Shown: positions 14,916 through 22,653, numbered from the stretch's first letter. The stretch: 38,793 bases of DNA from SUP05 sp964577715 (GCA_964577715.1 CAZOAA010000012.1:1-38793), one strand, 5' to 3'. Translations and numbers: made by a program. The notes: generated by a model not told the origin, from the sequence alone.

Positions 14916-14955
14916 TGATCTGTATCAAGGTTAAATTACAATATAAGAATATAAT
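14916..14955 (+). promoter_or_regulatory. Classical Fnr box and promoter of second Fnr-type gene
   Basis: TTGAT-CTGT-ATCAA (14916-14929) is a perfect Fnr palindrome. TATAAT (14950-14955) places it at about -39.5; a second TATAAT (14961-14966) would place it at about -50.5. The site suggests oxygen- or NO-responsive control of the regulator by an Fnr-type protein, perhaps the one encoded at 2615 or the protein itself. Confidence 0.72.
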
Positions 14956-14987
14956 AATAATATAATATTGTAACTTGAGGAAATGTA

Positions 14988-15731
14988 ATGTCTTGTAATG
15001 ATAGTAGTAATAAGATTGCTGAAAATTGCCTAAGCTGTATGGTGCGTAAGAGCACTATATTTGGCTCTTTGACAGATGATGAAATGACCTATGTTGAAGG
15101 TTATATTGAGAAGAAACGCCATTTCCAACCGGGCGAATACATCATTCAAGAAAATGCTAGTGTTAATTACAGTTTGTGTATTAACTCCGGTTATTTGATT
15201 TTAGGGAGTTATTTAAAAGATGGATCTCGCCAAATATTTCAAGTAGCGATGTCAGGTGATTCTATTGGTTTTTCGCATACTGATGAGGCTTATCATTATT
15301 TTGTTCAGGCAGTAACTGAAGTTGATGTTTGTGTTATTAATAACGCTACAGTTGATAGACTACTCGGTGAGCAAAAAGCAATCGCCACTAAACTGGTTGA
15401 AATTCTCTCACATAATACTAGTGTTAATCAGCAATATTTATTAAATCTTGGCAGAAAAAGCGCCAGAGAGGCACTTGCTTATTTGATTATGGATATCTCT
15501 ACTCGCATTAGACAGCGATTAGCTAAATGCACTACGAATGAGTCTGAGTTGTATTTTTTTCCGCTTAACCAAGAGGACATGGCCGATATTTTAGGGCTGA
15601 CAAAGGTACATATTAGCCGTGTTACTTCTGAATTTAAAAAAGAAGGACTGATTGAATGCTCTCACAAAACTATTAAAATACTTGATGAAGAACGTTTAAG
15701 TGAAATTGGTGATTTTTCTGTTTTAGGTTAA
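14988..15731 (+). CDS. Fnr-type regulator with altered recognition helix
   Basis: A 247-residue Crp/Fnr-family protein. The sensor region carries C14-x2-C17 and C115, which align with FNR C20, C23 and C122; the residue matching C29 is Thr23, and C3 is a possible substitute ligand. A labile [4Fe-4S] cluster is therefore plausible but not certain. The helix-turn-helix near 194-220 ends in LTKVHISRVTSEFKKEG, where FNR has LTVETISRLL. The base-reading Glu209 is replaced by Val while Ser-Arg is kept, so it should read a half-site other than TTGAT. ATAAC-N4-GTTAT, found upstream of napD, napA and fccA, is the obvious candidate. GAGG at 14977-14980 supports the start. Confidence 0.87.
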   Translation: MSCNDSSNKIAENCLSCMVRKSTIFGSLTDDEMTYVEGYIEKKRHFQPGEYIIQENASVNYSLCINSGYLILGSYLKDGSRQIFQVAMSGDSIGFSHTDEAYHYFVQAVTEVDVCVINNATVDRLLGEQKAIATKLVEILSHNTSVNQQYLLNLGRKSAREALAYLIMDISTRIRQRLAKCTTNESELYFFPLNQEDMADILGLTKVHISRVTSEFKKEGLIECSHKTIKILDEERLSEIGDFSVLG

Positions 15732-15754
15732 ACTGATTAGCAAATAATCCTATC

Positions 15755-16357
15755 TTATTGACTAAGTGCATTTTCTTTGATTTTAGTACCCATATCAAAA
15801 GTTCTTTCAAGCCACATTTTTCCTTCTTTATTCCACCAAGTAGCAAGCCCGTGTTCTTTGCCATCTTTGTAGTTTGTTTCTCTCATTTTTTTACCATCTG
15901 AAAACCACCAAGTAGCAAGCCCATCTCTATTGCCTTGTTCGTAGTTTGATTTGAATTCTTTCTGCCCATTTTTGTGCCAAAAAATGGTTAAGCCGTGTTC
16001 TTTGCCTTTTTTATAATAAGACTCAAATTCTTTTTTTCCGTTTTCATACCAAGAAGTACTAAGACCTTCTTCTTTGCCATCTTGGTAGTTGACCTGCATT
16101 ATTTTCTGCCCAGAAAGGTGCCATAAAACAAACAAACCATCTCTCTTACCATCTTTGTAGATGATTTCTTTCATTTTATTTCCATTTTTATAATTGGTAA
16201 TTACTTTGCCAGTAAAGGGCGAGGAGTGTCCAGTTTTGTAGATAATTCCGTTAATATCTAGAGTATCTTCGGCATTTATAGTTTGAGGTGCGGTGATTGA
16301 ATGATCACAAGCGGTGATTGAAATAAGTAATAATAAGGAGAATGCGATTATTTTCAT
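15755..16357 (-). CDS. MORN-repeat lipoprotein
   Basis: A 200-residue lipoprotein. The signal peptide MKIIAFSLLLLISITAC ends in a lipobox (ITAC). The rest is about six 23-residue MORN-type repeats of the pattern YKDGKxxGLxxxWxxNGxK, as in the YwqK/MORN_2 group. The repeats are also visible at DNA level as 69-base units. Such proteins fold as curved beta sheets; the function is unknown. It follows tatB after 15 bases and may be cotranscribed with tatAB. It converges with the second Fnr-type gene. Confidence 0.8.
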   Translation of the reverse strand: MKIIAFSLLLLISITACDHSITAPQTINAEDTLDINGIIYKTGHSSPFTGKVITNYKNGNKMKEIIYKDGKRDGLFVLWHLSGQKIMQVNYQDGKEEGLSTSWYENGKKEFESYYKKGKEHGLTIFWHKNGQKEFKSNYEQGNRDGLATWWFSDGKKMRETNYKDGKEHGLATWWNKEGKMWLERTFDMGTKIKENALSQ

Positions 16358-16372
16358 ATTGACTAATATGGA

Positions 16373-16654
16373 TTAGTTTTTGGCGCCATCATTCTTAATT
16401 TTGTTTAGTGTGTTTTTAGTGTCTTGAAATACTTCAGTAACACCTAAATCTTGATCTTTAAAACTGAGTTGTTCTTTGATTTTGTCTGTATCAATCTCGT
16501 CAGAAACATCTTGCTGGATTTTATTAATGAATTTTTTGCCTTTTCCAATATAGTGGCCTGCTTTTCTAGCGATGGCAGGCATTCTTTCAGGCCCAACAAC
16601 TATTAGCGTAATAACACCAATAAGGGCAAACTCCCAAAAGCCAATATCAAACAC
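16373..16654 (-). CDS. tatB: Sec-independent translocase subunit TatB
   Basis: A 93-residue protein with one N-terminal membrane helix and an amphipathic helix. MFDIGFWEFALIGVITLIVVGPERMPAIARKAG shows the TatB hallmarks: Glu in the membrane segment and the GPERMP hinge. The start codon is GTG at 16654-16652, six bases after the tatA stop triplet begins. Together with TatA it exports folded cofactor proteins; NapA, NapG and FccB here all carry Tat signals. No tatC is visible nearby, so the third subunit must be encoded elsewhere. Confidence 0.92.
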   Translation of the reverse strand: MFDIGFWEFALIGVITLIVVGPERMPAIARKAGHYIGKGKKFINKIQQDVSDEIDTDKIKEQLSFKDQDLGVTEVFQDTKNTLNKIKNDGAKN

Positions 16655-16657
16655 GTC

Positions 16658-16828
16658 TTATTTTCCTTCTTTGATAGCCTTTGTTTCTGTGGTTTCATCT
16701 TTCATGGATTTTTTAAATCCTTTAATTGCACCGCCTAAATCACTACCAATATTTTTTAAGCGCTTCCCGCCAAATACTAACAATACAATGACCAGTATTA
16801 TGAGTAATTCAGGTATTCCAAAGCCCAT
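16658..16828 (-). CDS. tatA: Sec-independent translocase subunit TatA
   Basis: A 56-residue protein, too short for many gene finders. Translation gives MGFGIPELLIILVIVLLVFG, then GKRLKNIGSDLGGAIKGFKK and a charged tail. This is the TatA pattern of one membrane helix, an FGGKRL hinge and an amphipathic helix. TatA polymerises to form the Tat pore. AGGAG lies just upstream of the ATG. tatB begins four bases before the tatA stop region ends its spacing, so the two are cotranscribed. Confidence 0.92.
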   Translation of the reverse strand: MGFGIPELLIILVIVLLVFGGKRLKNIGSDLGGAIKGFKKSMKDETTETKAIKEGK

Positions 16829-16916
16829 TTTTTTCTCCTATTATTTAGCTAAACTTCGTTTAATTTTAACAACTTAAAACGTTGATTTGTAGCGCATTTA
16901 CGCAATTTTTATTAAC

Positions 16917-16930
16917 ATAACATAGGTTAA
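16917..16930. promoter_or_regulatory. ATAAC box between tatA and tpm
   Basis: ATAAC-ATAG-GTTAA matches the palindrome with one mismatch; read on the minus strand the spacer is again CTAT. It lies 89 bases upstream of tatA and 98 bases upstream of tpm. No convincing -10 lies at the -41.5 spacing on either strand; TAAAAT on the minus strand (16868-16863) would place it near -67.5 for tatA. It may act from an upstream position or not at all. Confidence 0.45.
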
Positions 16931-17027
16931 TTAAATATATTAATTTAACCCTTTAAGTTTGACGTTTAATTTATGCAAAAAACGCTAAAATATTTCTTAT
17001 AAAATTAACCAGACGATTGATACAAAA

Positions 17028-17681
17028 ATGACAGATTGGATACAACGTTGGAAGGACGGAAAAATTGGCTGGCATCGCGACGATGTTAATTCAAAGCTCA
17101 TTAAATTTATTGATTGTTTAAAATTAAAAGTAGGTGGTACGGTATTTGTACCTTTATGTGGCAAAAGTGCTGATATGCTTTATCTGCTTGAGCAGGGTTT
17201 TAAAGTGATTGGTGTTGAGCTGAGTCAATTAGCCATTGAGCAATTTTTTGAAGAAAATCATCTTGCTTATACACTACATAAAACAGGTCAGTTTATTGTA
17301 TATCAAGGTGAGAAAATTACCCTATATTGTGGTGATTATTTTGCATTAAAAGTCGATGATTTGAAAAACATACATGGTGTGTATGATCGTGCAGCGTTAA
17401 TCGCATTACCCTTTGATTTAAGAGGAAAATATGCACAGCATTTATACTCTATAATACCGAGTGCTTGTCGGGTACTCTTATTAACACTAAATTACCCACA
17501 GCAACAGATGAGTGGACCGCCCTATGCAGTCAATGAAAAGGAAGTGATCTCACTCTTTAGTAAAGGGTTTGAATATCGACAGTTACAATGTTTTGACGAT
17601 ATTAAAAATGAACCTAAGTTTCAGCGTGCTAACGTTGATTTTATTGAAAAAGCAACTTATTGTTTGCAAAGGGAGAAGTAA
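17028..17681 (+). CDS. tpm: Thiopurine S-methyltransferase family enzyme
   Basis: An SAM-dependent methyltransferase of the TPMT family; bacterial members methylate thiols and selenium or tellurium oxyanions. The diagnostic opening WIQRWKDGKIGWHRDDVNSKL is present, followed by the SAM motif VFVPLCGKSADMLYLLEQGFKVIGVELSQLAIEQFF and the later YDRAALIALPFDLR. Its 217 residues are the normal length. The cold-shock gene follows after 3 bases, indicating one transcript. Its physiological substrate here is unknown. Confidence 0.92.
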   Translation: MTDWIQRWKDGKIGWHRDDVNSKLIKFIDCLKLKVGGTVFVPLCGKSADMLYLLEQGFKVIGVELSQLAIEQFFEENHLAYTLHKTGQFIVYQGEKITLYCGDYFALKVDDLKNIHGVYDRAALIALPFDLRGKYAQHLYSIIPSACRVLLLTLNYPQQQMSGPPYAVNEKEVISLFSKGFEYRQLQCFDDIKNEPKFQRANVDFIEKATYCLQREK

Positions 17682-17684
17682 AAA

Positions 17685-18005
17685 ATGGCAAAAAAAGTAA
17701 AGGGTATAGTGGCACAATTTGGCTCTAAAGGATATGGTTTTATTACTGGTGATGATGGTGAGAAATATTTTGTTCATCAAAAAAACATTTACAATAAATC
17801 ACGCTTAAGAACAAATACACGCGTTGTATTTAGTGCTGAAAACTCAGAGAAAGGTTTAGTGGCGGTTAATGTTAAGTTAGAAGGGGGTTCGTCTTCAGAG
17901 TCAGCCCCACTATCAGATACAAGTATCAAAGCAATGTTTTTATTTTTATTGGTCATGCAAATTATTATGGCCTACTATGTGTTTTTAGCGCCAGTGGCAA
18001 AATGA
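17685..18005 (+). CDS. Cold-shock domain protein with C-terminal membrane helix
   Basis: A 106-residue protein. Residues 3-65 form a cold-shock/S1-like RNA-binding domain with the RNP-like motifs KGYGFITGDDG and EKYFVHQKNI. A Ser/Glu-rich linker leads to one hydrophobic helix (about residues 82-100). Related proteins join this domain to a DUF1294 membrane domain; here only a single helix is present, which would tether an RNA-binding domain to the inner membrane. GGGAG is present before the ATG. It overlaps the next gene by 4 bases (ATGA). Confidence 0.78.
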   Translation: MAKKVKGIVAQFGSKGYGFITGDDGEKYFVHQKNIYNKSRLRTNTRVVFSAENSEKGLVAVNVKLEGGSSSESAPLSDTSIKAMFLFLLVMQIIMAYYVFLAPVAK

Positions 18006-18610
18006 GAATAAGATTTGTTTTAATTGTTGCTCTATCTTTAGTGCTTAGTGGGTGTTTTTCAACTCCTGCTGTTCAAGTGAGCAATATTTGTAATTTAATG
18101 GATGAAGAGGTGAGCTGGTATCGCTCTGTTAAAGAGAGTGAGAAAAAATATGGCGCACCAGCACATGTGCAACTGGCCATTATGTATCAAGAGTCACATT
18201 TTGCATCGGATGCCAAACCACCTAGAGAAAAACTCTTTGGTGTGGTGCCTTGGTTTAGGCCGAGTAGTGCCTATGGTTTTGCCCAAGCTAAGGACGAAAC
18301 TTGGGAATGGTATCAGTTAAAAACAGGTAATCATGATGCAGATCGTGATGATTTTGATGATGCGGCGGATTTTGTTGGCTGGTATATCAATCAATCTAAT
18401 AAGCGCTCAGGTATTTCAAAAACCGATACTTATAATCAGTATTTGGCATATCACGAAGGACATGGCGGATTTAACAGAAAAACCTATTCAGCTAAACCAT
18501 GGTTAATAAAGGTTGCTAAAGGCGTTGAGAAAAATGCCAAGCGCTACAAAGAGCAACTTAATCAATGCGCATCACAATTAGACAATAATAGCATCTGGCG
18601 TTGGTTTTAA
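18002..18610 (+). CDS. Lipoprotein with lysozyme/transglycosylase-like domain
   Basis: A 202-residue lipoprotein with a lipobox at LSGC (Cys18). The domain resembles SLT-type lytic transglycosylases: AIMYQESHFASD provides the likely catalytic Glu64, followed by SAYGFAQAKDETW and YLAYHEGHGGF. Such enzymes cleave the peptidoglycan MurNAc-GlcNAc bond. It is translationally coupled to the cold-shock/TM protein. Confidence is good for the fold and moderate for activity. Confidence 0.8.
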   Translation: MRIRFVLIVALSLVLSGCFSTPAVQVSNICNLMDEEVSWYRSVKESEKKYGAPAHVQLAIMYQESHFASDAKPPREKLFGVVPWFRPSSAYGFAQAKDETWEWYQLKTGNHDADRDDFDDAADFVGWYINQSNKRSGISKTDTYNQYLAYHEGHGGFNRKTYSAKPWLIKVAKGVEKNAKRYKEQLNQCASQLDNNSIWRWF

Positions 18611-18625
18611 TTAGCAGTATTTATT

Positions 18626-18922
18626 ATGTGGGTTAAAGTTTTAGATTCATTGCCAAAAGAAGGCACAATGGTTGAAGTTGATGCTGATGGTAAAGATTTG
18701 TTTGTAACACTTAATAATGCTACTTTGTATTGCGCAGAAAATCGCTGTCCACATGAGGACATTAAATTAACACTAGGTTGTTTAAAAGGTAATCGAGTAA
18801 AGTGCTCACTTCATGGCTATAGTTTTGATTTAGAAACGGGCGATAGCTCAGAAGATGATGTTGAAGATATGCAGACTTACGCAGTTAAGAAAGAAAAAGA
18901 TGGTGTTTATATAGAGGTATAA
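18626..18922 (+). CDS. Rieske-type [2Fe-2S] ferredoxin
   Basis: A soluble 98-residue Rieske protein. The cluster ligands are C41-P-H43 (RCPHEDIKL) and C60-S-L-H63 (KCSLHGYSFD), with the typical 16-residue gap between motifs. It resembles ferredoxin subunits of NirD or dioxygenase type. The partner is unknown; trpD2 follows after 3 bases. The intervals in this run are short, so it is probably cotranscribed with the upstream lipoprotein gene. Confidence 0.88.
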   Translation: MWVKVLDSLPKEGTMVEVDADGKDLFVTLNNATLYCAENRCPHEDIKLTLGCLKGNRVKCSLHGYSFDLETGDSSEDDVEDMQTYAVKKEKDGVYIEV

Positions 18923-18925
18923 AAG

Positions 18926-19990
18926 ATGAATTCACAAGAATTAATGAAATCTATTATTCAGCGCATTGCAACTGGCCCTGATTTGAGTAAGAATATTGAT
19001 TTTGAAGAGGCTAGAGACGGTATGCAAGCCATACTTCGTGGTGAGATCGATGATGTACAGTCAGCAATCTTTTTAATTGCACTGCGCATGAAACGTGAGA
19101 CCATGGAAGAGAACGAAGGCATCTTAGCGGCCATTCTAGCTGAGAGCGATAAACAACAAGTTAATGTTGATCATTTAGTAGATTTGGGTGATCCGTATAG
19201 TGGTTACAATCGATCTATTCCAATTTCATCGTTTTTACCACCTTTATTGGCTGAATTAGGCTTGCCTACTGTTATTCATGGTTTGGATAGTGTTAGTCCT
19301 AAGTTTGGCTTAACACATCGTCATATCAACCAAGCATTGGGATTGAGTGTTGATCATTCGACAGCCGATGCAAAGGCTAGGTTAGAAAATTCAGCTATTG
19401 GTTGGAGCTATATTGATCAGGCTAGTTATTGTAAAGGTCTGCATGATATTGTTTCACTTCGTGATCGGGTGATTAAGCGCACCGTGATTAACACGGTAGA
19501 AACACTAATTGGCCCACTTAGGGGGAAAACTACGCATTCAATTTTGGGTTATGTGCATAAACCTTATCCGCCAATCTATGCGGACTTGGTTAAAGCTTCT
19601 GGTATGGACAGTGCATTGTTGATTCGAGGCGTTGAGGGTGGCGTGGTTCCATCATTGCGTCAAAAAGGATTAATGATTTCTTATAAAGGTAGTGATGAGC
19701 AAGATCGTGTAGATATTGATCCAACATCCATTGGCATTGAGCAAGATATACGTGCAATCTCATTTCCAGGAGAAATGGATACACAAAATGATATTAAAGA
19801 TTTGGCTGAGTATACGATTAAACTAGGAAAATCCGCCCTCTCAGGTGATAGGGGGTTGTTCTACGATGGCCTGGTGCTGTCTGCTAGTTTGATCCTTTGG
19901 CACACTAAAAAAGCCAATTCTCTCGATGATGCGGCACAAGTTGTTAGGAAAGTGCTTGATTCTGGCAAGGTTCTTGATCGACTAAAGTAA
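18926..19990 (+). CDS. TrpD2/YbiB-like phosphoribosyltransferase-fold protein
   Basis: A 354-residue protein of the anthranilate phosphoribosyltransferase superfamily. The N-terminal helical domain (FEEARDGMQAILRGEIDDVQSAIFLIALRMKRETMEE) is typical, as is the central HRHINQALG and GPLRGKTTHSILGYVHKPYPP region. The GTGGD motif of true TrpD is replaced by LGDPYSGYNRSIP, which points to the TrpD2/YbiB group, reported to bind nucleic acid rather than act in tryptophan synthesis. No other trp gene is present, which supports this reading. Confidence 0.82.
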   Translation: MNSQELMKSIIQRIATGPDLSKNIDFEEARDGMQAILRGEIDDVQSAIFLIALRMKRETMEENEGILAAILAESDKQQVNVDHLVDLGDPYSGYNRSIPISSFLPPLLAELGLPTVIHGLDSVSPKFGLTHRHINQALGLSVDHSTADAKARLENSAIGWSYIDQASYCKGLHDIVSLRDRVIKRTVINTVETLIGPLRGKTTHSILGYVHKPYPPIYADLVKASGMDSALLIRGVEGGVVPSLRQKGLMISYKGSDEQDRVDIDPTSIGIEQDIRAISFPGEMDTQNDIKDLAEYTIKLGKSALSGDRGLFYDGLVLSASLILWHTKKANSLDDAAQVVRKVLDSGKVLDRLK

Positions 19991-20103
19991 GGTTTAATCA
20001 GTTTTTTTGGCTGTTTCAATATCGAAAAAACGACTTTGTGTGTATGAATAGTGTTATCTTGTCTATATGTAAGGATGGATAAAGCATTATTCGGAGACAG
20101 ATT

Positions 20104-21072
20104 ATTAAAATTAATCATCAATTAAAAAGTGTAGTAGCCATTGTAAGCTTAGTCTTTATGGCGTTGATAAGTAGCTGCAATGCACAGAGTGGCCCGTCTA
20201 AAAATGGATTTGATTTATCGAATGCCAGTATTTCAGTAGATAAGATACTTTCAGGAGGTCCTGGTAAAGATGGTATTCCTGCGATTGATAAGCCTGTATT
20301 TGTATTAAAAAATAAGGCTAATTTCGTCAAAGATGATGACCGTGTATTAGCGCTAGAGATTAATGGTATCGCTAAGGCTTATCCAATTAATATTCTCAAT
20401 TGGCACGAAATTGTTAATGACAAGATTGGTGATCAATATTTTGCTGTTACCTATTGTCCATTGTGTGGCACGGGCGCAGTATTTTCAGCAAATGTAGGTG
20501 CTGATCGATCTCGTTTTGGTGTATCAGGTTTGCTTTATAATTCTGATGTACTTCTTTATGATGATAATACTGAATCTCTTTGGTCTCAAATATTGTCTAA
20601 GGCTATTAGTGGACCAATGGTTGGTGAAAAGCTAACACCACTTGTCAGTACGCATACAACTTGGGGCAGATGGAAAGAACTCCATCCTGATACCTTGGTG
20701 CTATCAACTGCTACTGGTTATATCAGGGACTATACGCGTAATCCGTATGGTGATTATGGAACAAATAGGTCGCTGTATTTCCCTGCGCCTAGCTCAAGTC
20801 CAGATGCTCATAGTTTTCATCCTAAGGAAACAGTTATTGGACTAGTTGATGGCGATAGAATAAAGGCTTATCCGTTTAGTGAGTTAGATAAAAATAACCA
20901 GCCTGAATTTATAGATGTAATTGATGGCAAGGCTTACACTGTGGTGTGGGATAGTAAAAGTAAAACAGCACAAATTAAAGATCAAACCGGCAACGCAATT
21001 CCAACCATACAAGGGTTCTATTTTGCTTGGGTGGCTTTTTATCCTGAATCACTAATATACGTTGCAAAATAA
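20104..21072 (+). CDS. DUF3179 lipoprotein, start codon unusual
   Basis: The DUF3179 domain is clear: IAKAYPINILNWHEIVND, VTYCPLCGTGAVF, TTWGRWKELHPDTLVLS and the end FYFAWVAFYPESLIYVAK. Function is unknown. The first in-frame ATG (20158) would leave only MALISSC, too short for the lipoprotein signal. Reading upstream in frame gives KINHQLKSVVAIVSLVFMAL then ISSC, a full lipoprotein signal, but no ATG, GTG or TTG exists before the stop at 20080. ATT at 20104, six bases after GGAGA (20093-20097), is the best start. A frameshift joining the ATG at 20075 is the alternative. Confidence 0.82.
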   Translation: MKINHQLKSVVAIVSLVFMALISSCNAQSGPSKNGFDLSNASISVDKILSGGPGKDGIPAIDKPVFVLKNKANFVKDDDRVLALEINGIAKAYPINILNWHEIVNDKIGDQYFAVTYCPLCGTGAVFSANVGADRSRFGVSGLLYNSDVLLYDDNTESLWSQILSKAISGPMVGEKLTPLVSTHTTWGRWKELHPDTLVLSTATGYIRDYTRNPYGDYGTNRSLYFPAPSSSPDAHSFHPKETVIGLVDGDRIKAYPFSELDKNNQPEFIDVIDGKAYTVVWDSKSKTAQIKDQTGNAIPTIQGFYFAWVAFYPESLIYVAK

Positions 21073-21085
21073 TACGAATAAACTG

Positions 21086-21112
21086 TTGTCAGCGTTGATT
21101 TTGGTGTATTAT
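21086..21112 (+). promoter_or_regulatory. Possible promoter of the 21.1-25.7 kb operon
   Basis: TTGTCA (21086-21091) and TATTAT (21107-21112) are separated by 15 bases, slightly short of the optimum. They lie just upstream of the TTG-started glutamate-synthase-like gene. Confidence 0.4.
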
Positions 21113-21144
21113 TTTTTTAATAAAAGATTTGGGGGGATTGGTCA

Positions 21145-22653
21145 TTGTCTGATACAGAAAATATAGTTTTTAACTTAATGCCAACATTGCTTGTTTGGTT
21201 AATTGGCATTGTTCTTGTTGTTATTTTTCTAACTTTTATTTTTGATATTTCTCAGAGTAAAAATGCAATCTTAAGAAACTATCCGGTTGTTGGACATTTT
21301 CGTTATTTATTTAGTACGCTAGGCGAGTTTTTCCGCCAATATTTCTTTGCTATGGATCGCGAGGAAATGCCGTTTAATCGTGCTGAACGTGAGTGGGTCA
21401 ATCGTGCTTCTTCTGACAAGGATAACACCATTGCCTTTGGTTCTACTAAGAATCTTAATATCCCAGGTACAGCTGTCTTTATTAATTGCCCATTTCCGAC
21501 GCTTGACAGTGATGCTATTGAAACCAAAGCAGTAACAATTGGAAAAGGTTTTAGTAAGTATCCTTATACAGCAAAATCTATCTTTAACATTTCAGGTATG
21601 AGTTATGGTGCTATTTCAAAGCCGGCAGTATTGGCGCTATCTAATGGTGCAAGATTAGCAAATTGTTGGATGAATACGGGTGAAGGAGGGCTTAGCTCTT
21701 ACCATTTAGAGAGTGGTGCTGATTTGGTATTTCAGATTGGTACGGCAAAATATGGTGTGAGAAATGATGATAGTAGTTTGAACGATGAAAAGTTGGCTAA
21801 TATCGCTAAGCATGATCAGGTAAAGATGTTTGAGCTTAAAGTGTCTCAAGGTGCCAAGCCTGGTAAAGGCGGTATTTTGCCTGGTATCAAGGTAACAACT
21901 GAAATTGCTGAAATTAGAGGTATTCCAAAAGGTGAGGATTCTCACTCTCCTAATCGTCATATTGAAGTATCAAGTGCGAGTGAATTACTGGATATGATTA
22001 ATCATATAAGGGAAGTTAGCAAAAAACCAGTAGGTTTTAAAACTGTAATTGGTCATATTAGGTGGTTAGAAGCTTTGTTGGAAGAGGTTAATAAGCGTGG
22101 TGCGGAATCAGCGCCTGACTTTATCACTGTAGATGGTGGTGATGGTGGTACGGGTGCTGCACCAATGGCGCTGATGGATAGTGTAGGGTTGCCATTAAAA
22201 GAAGCGCTACCCCTAGTGGTAGATAAAATTATGCAACACGGTTTGGAAGACAGAATTAAAGTAATCGCTTCTGGCAAGATGATTACACCTGCTGATGTGG
22301 CTTGGGCGATTTGTGCAGGTGCTGATTTTGTAACCTCAGCTAGGGGCTTTATGTTTGCTATTGGCTGTATCCAATCGCTTAAATGTAACAAAAATACTTG
22401 TCCAACAGGTATTACTACTCATAATAAGCGTTTGCAAAAAGGCTTGAATCCTGAAAATAAAGCAATTAAAGTTAAAAACTACGTTAATAATATGACTAAA
22501 ACTGTTGAAATTATAGCCCACTCGTGTGGCGTGAAAGAGGTTAGAAATCTCAATCGTACGCACGTTAGAATTGTTCAAATTAGTGGAACATCTATTCCTA
22601 TGGATGAATTATGCCCAACATGCCCAACTGGAGAAAAACATGAAAGCATCTGA
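21145..22653 (+). CDS. FMN-binding glutamate synthase-like membrane protein
   Basis: A 502-residue protein resembling the FMN/[3Fe-4S] domain of the glutamate synthase large subunit, with an added N-terminal membrane helix (about residues 10-32). Typical segments are GEGGLSSYHLESGADLVFQIG, KPGKGGILPG, TVDGGDGGTGAAP and VTSARGFMFAIGCIQSLKCNKNTCPTG, the last carrying the three cluster Cys. The glutaminase domain is absent. The start is TTG at 21145, about 8 bases after a GGGGGGA stretch. It overlaps the next gene by 14 bases. The substrate is unknown; glutamate formation should not be assumed. Confidence 0.85.
   Translation: MSDTENIVFNLMPTLLVWLIGIVLVVIFLTFIFDISQSKNAILRNYPVVGHFRYLFSTLGEFFRQYFFAMDREEMPFNRAEREWVNRASSDKDNTIAFGSTKNLNIPGTAVFINCPFPTLDSDAIETKAVTIGKGFSKYPYTAKSIFNISGMSYGAISKPAVLALSNGARLANCWMNTGEGGLSSYHLESGADLVFQIGTAKYGVRNDDSSLNDEKLANIAKHDQVKMFELKVSQGAKPGKGGILPGIKVTTEIAEIRGIPKGEDSHSPNRHIEVSSASELLDMINHIREVSKKPVGFKTVIGHIRWLEALLEEVNKRGAESAPDFITVDGGDGGTGAAPMALMDSVGLPLKEALPLVVDKIMQHGLEDRIKVIASGKMITPADVAWAICAGADFVTSARGFMFAIGCIQSLKCNKNTCPTGITTHNKRLQKGLNPENKAIKVKNYVNNMTKTVEIIAHSCGVKEVRNLNRTHVRIVQISGTSIPMDELCPTCPTGEKHESI

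Noticed and set aside
15760..16200. Regularly spaced repeats resembling an array
   Set aside because: The 69-base units encode MORN repeats in one open reading frame; there are no constant repeats with unique spacers, so this is not CRISPR.
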